Origin: Symmetrospora coprosmae
Taxonomy: Eukaryota > Basidiomycota > Cystobasidiomycetes > Symmetrosporaceae
DNA length: 64,000 bases
Reading direction: 5' to 3'
NCBI GenBank assembly: GCA_008802785.1
Contig: VUYT01000027.1
Span: forward strand, 210,328 to 274,327
Numbering within the stretch: position 1 is the first letter of the stretch; each line of letters starts with the position of its first letter. The notes beneath the pieces were generated by a model. That model was not told the origin of the DNA and did not search any database. It saw only the letters and a list, made by a program, of their open reading frames with translations. Of this stretch, positions 55,719-64,000 are shown one piece after another. The translations under genes were made by a program, and so were the position numbers.

Positions 55719-57200
55719 TCAACGTCTCTTGGTAGATATCCCTACCCGCTGTTCGCCCGCCGCATCAATCCTCATGCAGCCTCTCGCGTCCGTCGAGTAT
55801 CCGCACGCTGGGCCCGCCAACGTATCGGATGGTACCGCACGCATAGCATCGCGTGTCCATGTGTCAGCCAGAGAGCACTCCTCCGCCCGTTGCACCACAT
55901 CACATCCAGCGAGTGCACCCACAGCAGCCTCGGCGTCCTGAGCCAGTTCCTCCTCCCCGATGCGAGCTCCTTGTCCCAGACGTGGTTGAAAAAGTACCAG
56001 ATGTGTCCCACGGTGATGCCGAGGAGGTCGCCCACCACGGCGTTCCACGAGGACGAGAGTGCCCAGCTGAAGACCACCAGCGCGTAGGGGAGGTACGGGG
56101 CCGTGATCTGCATCACGCCAAAGAGGGAGAGCCGGACGGACGGGTTGAGCCGGGACCAGAGGTACACGAGGGCTGGAAATGCAAACGCAAGCGCAGAAGA
56201 GCAGCGCAATGGGAGGAGGCGGGAAGGAGATGCCTCTGTGGCTCAGCGGGCCTTCAACATCCTGTAAGTTAGGGCACTGGCGCCGAGACTCACTGAACGA
56301 CAGAGGCGAAGAGAGGAACGGCGCTGGCGACAGCGGAGATAGGAGCTGTTTCGCGGCGACGATGTCGTCATTTCAGTCAGGTATAGTCTGGGTTGCCAGG
56401 CAGCATGCGATGTGGAGATGCGCAGACTACGAACGCACGAGCAGGAGCGTCCCGGACACCGTGAGCATCCAGACATAGTCGGCCTTCCGGCCGGAGAAGG
56501 TGTTGTCCTCGAGCATCTTGCTGTACCGCATAAAGAAGAAGACGTGGAAGAAAAAGTCGAGCGAGAGCGGGCCAAAGTACCTGCTCGAGGGCAACGTCCG
56601 TCGGTCGGCCTGTGTCGACAACGTTGCTAGGGAGTCACGGTCGATTTTTGGACTCACAGGAAGTTGGTGAGTAGACGCCAGACCTGCCGACAAGAGCCAA
56701 CACGTTGTTTGAGGGCGTCAGCGGGGCTAGTCGCCTCCCGGACGCCTGGGTTCGGCGGATCTTGCCGCGCGAGCTCAGCCGAAACACGCACCTGGCCATT
56801 CTCGAATGCCGCGCGATAGGTGAAGAAGAGCTGAAAGGGGGTAACGAGGTGGCATTGCTGTTCCAGCAACATAATCACGAAGTCAGCGGTTCCGAGGGGA
56901 CTGGATGGGGCGGGCCTTTGACCTGAGGTCTGGCGTGGCACTCACCACGGCGAGCGAGGTCGCTACAGAGCCGCTGTGCATCCGAGCATGGGCATGGGGG
57001 CAATGTCAGAGGAGAGATGGAGTGGTCGGGACGAGCGTGGGAGTGTGTCAGCTGGTCGCCGCCTGCCGGTCACGTCATTCACGCGCAATGCTGCCCGGCA
57101 GGTGGCGCATCCAGCGCGATGCAGCGCAGCGCGTGCGCAAGCGAAGGGCCACGCACATCATGAACGCCTTTGTGATTGGCGGGGCGTCGAGGAGGTCCAT
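55719..57200 (-). CDS. Derlin (ER-associated degradation channel component)
   Basis: The start at 57200 reads MDLLDAPPITKAFM. Splicing gives GSVATSLAVQCHLVTPFQLF, FENGQVWRLLTNFLYFGPLS, DFFFHVFFFMRYSKMLEDN, FSGRKADYVWMLTVSGTLLL, VYLWSRLNPSVRLSLFGVMQ and ITAPYLPYALVVFSWAL. The final part is LLGITVGHIWYFFNHVW. Four to six hydrophobic helices with the WRLLTNF, SRLNP and GHIWYF motifs identify a rhomboid-like Derlin, which moves misfolded proteins from the ER to the proteasome with Cdc48. The last exon (basic end ISTKRR, stop 55719) is a weak call because the final junction is not in clean phase. The gene is head-to-head with SPC2 and its start is 302 bp away. Confidence 0.88.
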
Positions 57201-57502
57201 GGCGGGCGGGGCCCTTCCCTCTGGGCAGATGCAGGATCCCCTGACCGGAGAGAGGCACAGACCCAAAGCTCGGGCTCGACGACGGCCTTGTCCTTGTCCT
57301 CGTGCGCTGCAGCCGCGGTCTCAGTGCCGGGCGCTGTGCATACAGTGCACTGTCAGTATGGGCTTGGGGCGTCTGCCGGAGTCGAGTCTTTCCGCTGCTG
57401 GGCTGTGGCAGTCGGCCAGAGCAAGACGTGCCAGGCACGACGGCGAAGGGGAGGCATCTCTCTCTATCCTCGACACCACAGCAGCGATATACCGTATCCA
57501 GC

Positions 57503-58553
57503 ATGGCAAAGAGGGCAGTAGCAGCATCCTCATCACCGCCAACCTCGTCCAGCAAGGGCAAGGGACCCGCAGCAACAGCAGCAGCGGCAGTGGGCCTGGA
57601 GGCAACCGACTCGGAGGATCCCGCTGGGACAACGGTGGAAGGAGCAGGAGGGTACGGGCTGACGACGGGGCTGCCAGAGATCAGGGTCAACAAGTGGGCA
57701 CTGGGCGAGCTCAAGACGGCGTGCGACGATGCAGTCAAGCAGGTGGGTGGGCCAGTGCGCGCGCACGCATCCGCTCGCCTGCACAAGCATGACGCGCCCT
57801 CATGCCATGCAATGCATAGCCACGATGATGGAGGAGTAAACGGGCACCAGGGGCTGACGCATAACCACGTCGCGCTCTCTATGTCTATGGAATACGCTTC
57901 TCCCACACGCGCATCAGCTTCTCTCGCAACCCAGCCCATCCGCGTTCCGCGCCAACAACGTCCACCTAGACGTGCGCCTCGCCCTCGGATGGTCCGCCTC
58001 GCTCATCGCTTTTGCAGCGGCCTACCACGCGTACCGCCATCCGAGCTTCCAGCAGACGCGGCCCTATGTCCTCGCGGGCGTCGTCAGCTTTGTCCTGCTC
58101 GGAGCCGCAATGAACGCCTATGCGCGCTGGGTCGAAGGGAACATCATCTACCAGGGCAAGCGCAAGCTCTTTGCGGCGGGGAGGGTGGGTTCCCATCTCG
58201 CATGCGACAGGGACGGGCATGTCTTCGTGCGTACTAAGTACTTTTCGCGTCTTCCATTCTTTGTTACAACAACACTCGTCAATGGCAACCCCTCGCCGAC
58301 TCTCCCCTTCCACCAGATTGAAACGCAAAGCCTGACCGTGTCTACCTCGTGCGAAGCGCACGTCCCCATCTACCACCTGGCCGTGTCGTACACGCACTCG
58401 ACGAACGGGGGCAAGTCGCTCCTAAAGCAGTTTGACCGCGACGTCACAAAACCCTTTGGCGAGCTGTTCGATGAGGAAGGGCGGCTGGCGAGGAGCGAAC
58501 TCGAGAGGATGCTCATTGGCGTGTTGGAGGAGGCGCAGAGCGTGGGCAGGTAG
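57503..58553 (+). CDS. SPC2: Signal peptidase complex subunit 2
   Basis: The start at 57503 reads MAKRAVAASSSPPTSSSKGK. The first exon ends at 57742; the second starts near 57918 with LLSQPSPSAFRANNVHLDV, and a further intron follows GKRKLFAAG. The body shows IRVNKWALGELKTACDDAV and two helices, SLIAFAAAYHAYRHPSF context and YVLAGVVSFVLLGAAMNAY. The cytosolic end reads VPIYHLAVSYTHSTNGG and ends QSVGR. This is the SPC25/SPCS2 subunit, which helps the signal peptidase complex contact the Sec61 channel. The N-terminal disordered region is longer than in yeast. Confidence 0.88.
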
Positions 58554-58875
58554 GCGGGCGGCGCTCATGCTTGGAGAGCGGTGCAAAAGGCAGCGCCAGG
58601 TGGGGCGAGTCCTTCCTTCGCGGAGTTCCCTCCCAGCGCTGGTCCTGTCGATGTCATCATCGCTGCTCTTCCTCCCGCGGATGGATGTCGCTGCGCTTGT
58701 CGCAGGTAATCGTATCTGTGCAGGTTGTTGTAAGCAATAGTAGCGAGCCGGTTGACCAAGCGTCATGTCGGGCGGGAATTTCATCAGCATGGCCAGTGGG
58801 AGGAGCCTCGCAGACCACGGCCAACACGGCAGTGAAGGGACTCACGTTGATTGATGGTGATAGAACGATGGATGT
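58554..58875. other. Convergent intergenic region
   Basis: Shared 3' flank of SPC2 (+) and the uL30m gene (-). Nothing else is supported. Confidence 0.45.
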
Positions 58876-59187
58876 TCACAGAGCCCTGCCCACGACTGTG
58901 AAGCCCCTGTTGGCGCCCCTGTCAACGGGAGCGCGCTCCCTTGCGATTGTGGCCCTGTCGACCCGCTCGACCTTGACGAGCTCCTTTACGCGCAGGATCT
59001 TGCCCACGCTCTGCTCGTTGATGGGCTCGTACACTGTCTGCATGCGCCGCTTAAAGTGCAGCGCCTCGACTGTCCGCCGCACTTTTGGTGAGAGCCCGAT
59101 GGCGGACCGGACGAGGGTGATTTTGAAGTGGGTTGGGTTGGACGCAGCCGGAGCCTGAGCCTGGCGGAGGAGGGTGGATGCGAGCAT
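58876..59187 (-). CDS. MRPL33: Mitochondrial large-subunit ribosomal protein uL30m
   Basis: A single exon of 103 aa. The N-terminus (MLASTLLRQAQAPAASN) is a short Ala/Arg-type mitochondrial presequence. The uL30 fold follows: HFKITLVRSAIGLSPKVRRT, VEALHFKRRMQTVYEP and VGKILRVKELVKVERV. Length and motif order fit yeast MRPL33 / human MRPL30. It starts about 250 bp from the CDC73 start and is divergently transcribed from it. Confidence 0.9.
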   Translation of the reverse strand: MLASTLLRQAQAPAASNPTHFKITLVRSAIGLSPKVRRTVEALHFKRRMQTVYEPINEQSVGKILRVKELVKVERVDRATIARERAPVDRGANRGFTVVGRAL

Positions 59188-59438
59188 AGTAGTGACGATG
59201 ATGATAGTGGTGATGCACTGCGGGCACTGTCTCGTGTCTGGACGGCGATGCTGCTGTATGTGGGTGGGAGGAAGAAGAGAAGGGCCAGCCGCGGCGTGGC
59301 CTGTGTGTGTGCGTGCCCCTCTTCGCCTGCTCCCTCTCCTTCACCTCAGCTCCACGGAAGGCATAGCCGACATAGCAGGACTACATCTATCGCCTTCAGT
59401 CCGCAGCTTGCGACTCGCAGCTTGCAGCTTCGCCCATC

Positions 59439-60015
59439 ATGGATCCGCTCCGCCTGCTGCGCTCCACCCTCGCCGCAAAGGGCGAGGAGATCCATCTCGT
59501 CACCTCCGAGAGCGCCGACAGCAATGACCCAGCGAACCGCGTCGAGACACTGGGCGCCGCATCCTATCTCTCCTTCCCCACGCCGTCGTCTGCCGCATCC
59601 TCCTCCTCTTCTTCCAGTGCGAATGCGCGGACAGTCCTGCCAAAGACGACGCCGACGCGCTTCAAGCGCACACCCCAGTCGGCTCCTTCAGAGGTGTGGG
59701 ACCTCGCCGCCCTGCTGCTCTGCTACCAGCGGCGCGGAGCCAGTCTCGCAGAGTACGCGCAGGAGGCCGTGCGCGAAGGGGTCGAGCTCGTAGGCATCAT
59801 GCAGCGGCGCATCGTCAACGAGTACCTCGAAGGGTCCCTCAGCGGAAGAGACCCGTCAGTCGTCCAGTACCTCGTCCCGGAGCAGGAAGGCGTAGATCCG
59901 CAAGGCCTCACGCACACGAGCGTCGAGAGCACGCTTGCAAACGCGCGTCCCGGAGACTTGGCTGCGGCCGCCCCCGGGCCCGCCGGCGCTCAGCCCGCAG
60001 AGGGGCCAGCACAGA

Positions 60016-60048
<33 letters not shown>

Positions 60049-61431
60049 CAGAAGCGACCGCAGGAGCCTCTGACACAGGCGCGAACACAGCGACAGACAC
60101 GACGCAAGCCCCGCCGCCCGCCAAGAAGATACGCTACGTGACCAACAAGGAGGACCTCGAGGCGTACAAGCGCATCGTGTCGTACTTTGAGCCACGCCAG
60201 ATCTCGGACCGCACGACGGTCCTCCGTGGCGCATCGTCCGCTGCGGCGCACGCCGCGAATGGACACGCTGCTACCTCTGGCAGTGCGGGAAGCAAGCTTG
60301 GCAACTTCTCGAACGTCAGGGATCTCATTGCGGAACGCCTCAAGCAGGGCAAGGAAGAACTCCGGAAGGGTGCAGGAGGCGGGTCTGGTGGGACGCAGCA
60401 GCAGGCAGTATCGCAGAACCCGCAACAGAAACGCAGACGTGAGTGTGCGGCACGATCCGTGCTGGAGAGCCGAGTCAAGCGCGCGCGGGCGTTCCTGCGA
60501 AGGCGAAGCTCACTACGAGCAGGCAGGTAACGCCCGTCCACATCGGGAGCCCACAAGCTGATAATCCCGCACATTCTCCCGACACGATCCTTACTCTCTA
60601 CCTTGCAACCGACTTCGTCATCTCGCTCCCCCACAGGCCAAGCGAACCCAATCATCATCATCTCGCCCTCCTCCTCGGCGCTCATCACAATGTACAACGT
60701 GAAGCGGTTCCTGGAGGAGAGCGTGTACGAGCCGTCGGACGTCGCGCGCGCGCTGAGCGGGGGCCCGCCTGCAGACGTGGTGCAGATCACGCGGCGGCGG
60801 CAGATTGGCCCCGCTTCGGGCAGCGGGGCTGGCGCAGCTGGCGGCGGCGAACTCCGGCAGGACGGCGGACTCACGGGGAACAGCCGTGCAGAGCGCGGCG
60901 CGCAGGGCGAGAAACTCACGAGGTACTTTGTGGTTGATGGCGTGGACGCGCTCAGCAAGTTTGGGGATGATGCATGGTACGTTCGCCTCTGGGCAGCGAG
61001 TCAATGTTCGTGTTCTTGGGCCCAGAGCTGATTGCAGTCGCGCGACTGGCTACTTCGACACATAGGGACCGAGTCGTATGCGTCATGACAACAGGGCAGG
61101 AATGGCAATTCCGGCCGTACAAGTGGACCGAGCCGAAGGAGCTATTCCACAATGGTGAGTCTGGTCCGCGCTCCCATCTGCGCCCCGACTCCGGCAGGGA
61201 TGCCGACGAGCAGCGCACTTACCTTCTGGCTTGCACCTTTGTGGCACAGTCAAGGGCATCTACCTCAAGCTCACGAACGATCCGCCAAATCCAAAGATTG
61301 CAAATTGGAACGTTACGGAGCTCCGGATTGATCCAGTCAAGCGGCACATTGACAAGAGTGCCGTCAATGACTTTTGGAGGATCGTAGAGGCGTGGACGGG
61401 GACGCACAAGCAGGGGATTGTCGACTTCTAG
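59439..61431 (+). CDS. CDC73: Paf1 complex subunit CDC73 (parafibromin homologue)
   Basis: The start at 59439 reads MDPLRLLRSTLAAKGEEIHL. The N-terminal CDC73 domain includes SEVWDLAALLLCYQRRGASL, AEYAQEAVREGVELVGIM and RRIVNEYLEGSLSGRD. An Ala/Thr-rich linker is encoded by a CAG-type repeat at about 60015-60055. Then come KKIRYVTNKEDLEAYKRIVS, the post-intron ANPIIIISPSSSALITMYNV and FLEESVYEPSDVARAL. The Ras-like C-terminal domain is spread over exons: DRVVCVMTTGQEWQFRPYKW, GIYLKLTNDPPNPKIANWNV and VNDFWRIVEAW. The Paf1 complex travels with RNA polymerase II and promotes histone H2B ubiquitination. The stop at 61431 is close to RAM1, which is convergent. Confidence 0.93.
60015..60058. repeat. 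CAG trinucleotide tract in CDC73
   Basis: CAGCAG repeats with CAA interruptions. In the CDC73 frame it encodes a polyalanine-rich linker between the two conserved domains. Confidence 0.85.
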
Positions 61432-61750
61432 CTGCCGTGGCCGTCCAAGTAACGCATAATCAGTCCGACAGCTAGGTGTAACCCTCGCTGGCTAGTCCCA
61501 CTGGCCAACTCTACATCAGCCCGCGTGCTGGTACTGACGAGCTCAGCGATGGTGCGGCGGACATTTTGAGTGCTTGACTGCAAAGGAGAGAGGGCTACGA
61601 CCACACTAGAAGCAAAAAGACAATACTGTTGCACAAAGCGGTACTGCACTCCACTGACGTCAATAAGCTAGACAATCGCCCGTGGACACTGCAACCTGTG
61701 TCCTGGAGGGTCCTCCGGCCACCACCGAGCCTGCTGTCTGTCGACCCAGC
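61432..61750. other. Convergent intergenic region
   Basis: Shared 3' flank of CDC73 (+) and RAM1 (-). No gene is seen. Confidence 0.45.
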
Positions 61751-63527
61751 TCAGGCAATCTCCACCAGCCCCACCTTGGGCCCCTGGCTATAGCTCCACC
61801 TGAGCATCTTCTCAAGCGCGTCCATCGTCAAGCCATACACGGGATGGCTGCGCACGAGCTCGTTCTTGCTATCGCCGACAACAATCTTGCGTTCCTCGAG
61901 ATGGGACCATGCGAGCGCCGAGACGAAGACGTCGCGCATGCGCTCGTCGGCTGCGCTGTCTGACTCTTCTTGCCCGCGCACGCTGACGGAGGGTGAGGGT
62001 GTCGTCCACGCGCGCTCAAGCTCGGCGCGCACAGACTCCTCCGGCATCTCGCTCTTGCTCTCGGCTGAGCTAGATGTGGATGCCGACGCCTCGTACACGG
62101 CGCAGTGCTGCGCGGCGGCGAGCCCAGCGAGGTTGTAGCAGGAGTGGTATGCATCGGCGCCCTTTCCAGGCTTGTCGCGCAGCCCGCCGTGCGGCACTGC
62201 CTGCGCAGCGATCAGGACGTACTCCTGCAGGGCGGTGCGGTTAAACAGGTCTGCTGCACCGCCAGCAGACGATGTCGAGGGAAGGAGTGCGCCGAGAATG
62301 GCAAAGAGACCACCACACCACCACGAGTAGCACCCGTCGATGAGCTTGTTCGATCGGCCTTTAAACCCGCCTGCTTCGATAGGGATGCCCTGCATGTGCG
62401 CCGCCCACCGGAGGAGCGCGGGCACGTCCAGTCCGCGGGCAGAGGAGGATGGGGGGCTGAGAGAAGGCGAGGCCGTGAGAGCAAAGTAGGATGCGAGCGC
62501 GCAGAAGGTGTATCCGCCGTGCGCTTCGCCTAGCGTTGGTGGGGAGAAGGCGCTGTCGTCTGGCGAGAAGCAAGGATGAGAGGCGGACGCGAGGCCGCCC
62601 TCGTATGTTTGGCAACTGTGCAGTGTCGGTCAACTCTATACGTATCAGTGTCCTTCTCCACGCTCGTCTGGCGGACATGAACACACCTTGCGATGAATTG
62701 GCTAGTCCCGCGGGCGAGGTCTGGGGTCAAGATGTTTAGGAGGACTGCCGTTGTCAGTGCACAGTAGCAGCCTCTGTCAATGGTCGCCACGCATCGATGT
62801 GGGTCAGCTGTTGTAGAGAGAACAAGACATGACAGGCGATTCGCTGCTGCCCCTCACCGAACGTCCACTTCTCCGCCCTTGTGCATGACAAAGCTGCCGT
62901 CCGGCTGCTTGAGCGACAGGAGCCAGTCGTGAATGGCTTGCCTGTCAGGGGAGGTGCTGTCTTTGGTCAGTCTCTGCAGTTCTACCGAGGTCGAGCGTGC
63001 AGCTGTCGTCACCTGTCTATCCAGCCCCAGGCTTCTGCCTGTTCCTCGTCGCTCTGCCCGTTGCCATCGGCGAGGTAAGCGAGAGCAGACACGCTCGCAT
63101 ATGTCGGCGCGAGATGGGCCATCTGTCCCGGCCCTCCACCGAATCCTCCGTGCTCCTTGTTCCAGAAGCTGCGGATGGTCTCTCTCGCTCGGCGCTTGGT
63201 CTCGTTGTCGAGAGTGACGTTCAAGAGCGCTAGCGAGTGCGTGACCCAGTAGAGGAGCCAGGGCCTGGAAGCGTCGAGCGACGTATATGGGGTGGGTAGG
63301 GTGAACGAGACCATGCTTGACAGCCATCGGACGTGGGCCTTGCGGTTCAGGGTGAGCTCGTCAATGTCCAAGACGGGCGGCTTGCTCGTCCCCGGCTGGG
63401 CAATGTAGAGGGAGAGCAGCTCGCGGAGGAGGCCCTCGGTCTTTGCTTGCTCGAGGGACGTCTCTGTGACGAGGCCGTCCGTCTTGACGGGGTCCAGGTA
63501 CGCTGGGTGCAGGACGGACGAGGCCAT
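61751..63527 (-). CDS. RAM1: Protein farnesyltransferase beta subunit
   Basis: The start at 63527 reads MASSVLHPAYLDPVKTDGLV. Introns lie near 62830-63010 and 62650-62770. The alpha-alpha barrel repeats are visible: WLLYWVTHSLALL, GGFGGGPGQMAHLAPTYASV, IHDWLLSLKQPDGSF, CYCALTTAVLLNIL, QTYEGGLASA, EAHGGYTFCALASYFALT, GGFKGRSNKLIDGCYSWWCG and DAYHSCYNLAGL. The zinc ligands are present: Asp and Cys in LIDGCYSWW and His in DAYHSCY. With its alpha subunit it attaches farnesyl to CaaX cysteines of Ras and mating pheromones. Compared with the usual family, an acidic/Ser-rich insertion (about 61900-62080) sits between AAQHCAVY and VVGDSKNELV. In basidiomycetes this enzyme is needed for lipopeptide pheromones. 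Confidence 0.93.
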
Positions 63528-64000
63528 GCTGGTCGAGCGGGATGGGGACTGCGAACGAGGAAGCGAGATCAATGCGATGGAGAGGGAGAGAGAGAAGATG
63601 TTGAGAGAATGGGGACAAGACAGAAGAACGAAAGGGAAGGGAGGAAACAGCTGGAGTACCGGTAGGAGTGCACTTCAGCATGCAACAAAGAGATGGAGAG
63701 GCGCCTCTTCTGGGACAAAAGGGTGAAGCGGCCACTCGATCGAGATGCACGTGACCTCCTTCTCTCATCCATACACACTGACAACAGCAGCAGCAGCACA
63801 AGGACGATGCGCCATGCGCAAGCACAATGGTCAGGGTCAGAGTCATGGCCGTAGTCGTCTCAAGAAGCGCGGAAAGAGAGGCCAGCAGCATCTGAAGATG
63901 AGGTCGGCTACAACTCAGACACTACTACAAGAGTGTTGACAAGGTAGGTGCCTTGGGGTTGCCCCCTGGCAAGGAACTCTTTTATAAGGCCCCCTTTTTC
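63528..64000. other. Right-edge region, RAM1 upstream
   Basis: The RAM1 promoter region, with GA-rich and CAGCAG stretches (about 63570-63600, 63783-63799). Small plus-strand ORFs near 63817-63939 encode a basic peptide without a motif. No gene is supported up to the edge. Confidence 0.4.

Noticed and set aside
63817-63939. Basic plus-strand peptide near the right edge (ribosomal-protein-like composition)
   Set aside because: No match to any ribosomal protein motif and ends quickly at a stop.
1-64000. tRNA, rRNA, transposase, CRISPR or secondary-metabolite cluster
   Set aside because: None found by eye. Tandem repeats are microsatellites or coding repeats, and no backbone biosynthetic enzyme is present.

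Overview
The window is nuclear DNA of a filamentous or dimorphic fungus, almost certainly a basidiomycete. Genes are GC-rich and interrupted by short (about 50-150 nt) GT-AG introns. Two genes carry a seven-helix membrane-protein architecture (DUF6533-like) typical of Basidiomycota. Many proteins contain Ser/Ala/Pro/Gln-rich disordered tracts of the kind common in Ustilaginomycotina. The exact species cannot be read from the window. No bacterial-type operons, tRNA, rRNA, CRISPR arrays or transposase genes were seen.

Layout. 1-3950: three tandem minus-strand Sfk1/DRAM/Frag1-type membrane proteins; only the third resolves into a clean intact gene. 4429-5220: acyl-protein thioesterase/carboxylesterase. 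5625-7639: multi-span RING E3. 7974-11401: Zn2Cys6 transcription factor. 12452-13099: UBE2W-like ubiquitin-conjugating enzyme. 13409-20970: NAB2/ZC3H14-like CCCH protein and a giant disordered protein, possibly one gene. 21760-25235: plasma-membrane Na+/H+ antiporter (NHA1). 25650-26387: Ser/Gly-rich surface protein. 27037-29445: TPR/J-domain co-chaperone. 29746-30468: second membrane RING protein. 30919-31584: unknown. 32178-34373: VWA-domain protein with a 12-nt microexon. 35015-37688: URC1, a GTP-cyclohydrolase-II-like enzyme of uracil catabolism. 37985-38780: small membrane protein. 39281-40146: small secreted protein. 40821-41684: unknown. 42139-46403: tandem pair of DUF6533-like seven-helix proteins. 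47122-50172: DEAH helicase DHR2/DHX33. 50495-55197: endocytic adaptor SLA1. 55719-57200: Derlin. 57503-58553: signal peptidase subunit SPC2. 58876-59187: mitochondrial ribosomal protein uL30m. 59439-61431: Paf1-complex subunit CDC73. 61751-63527: farnesyltransferase beta subunit RAM1.

Most genes are conserved housekeeping functions in ordinary fungal order. Two themes recur. One is ubiquitin and ER proteostasis: two membrane RING ligases, a UBE2W-type E2, Derlin, SPC2 and a J-protein, with Derlin and SPC2 divergently transcribed from about 300 bp. The other is local tandem duplication of membrane-protein genes (Sfk1-like trio, DUF6533-like pair). The most unusual things found are the decaying Sfk1 array, the giant disordered/CCCH locus, the microexon in the VWA gene, the GCAT palindromic repeat abutting an SLA1 splice donor, and an AGAGC pentanucleotide repeat in two unrelated promoters. 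I found no convincing previously undescribed multi-gene system; the best unknowns are single genes of lineage-restricted appearance.
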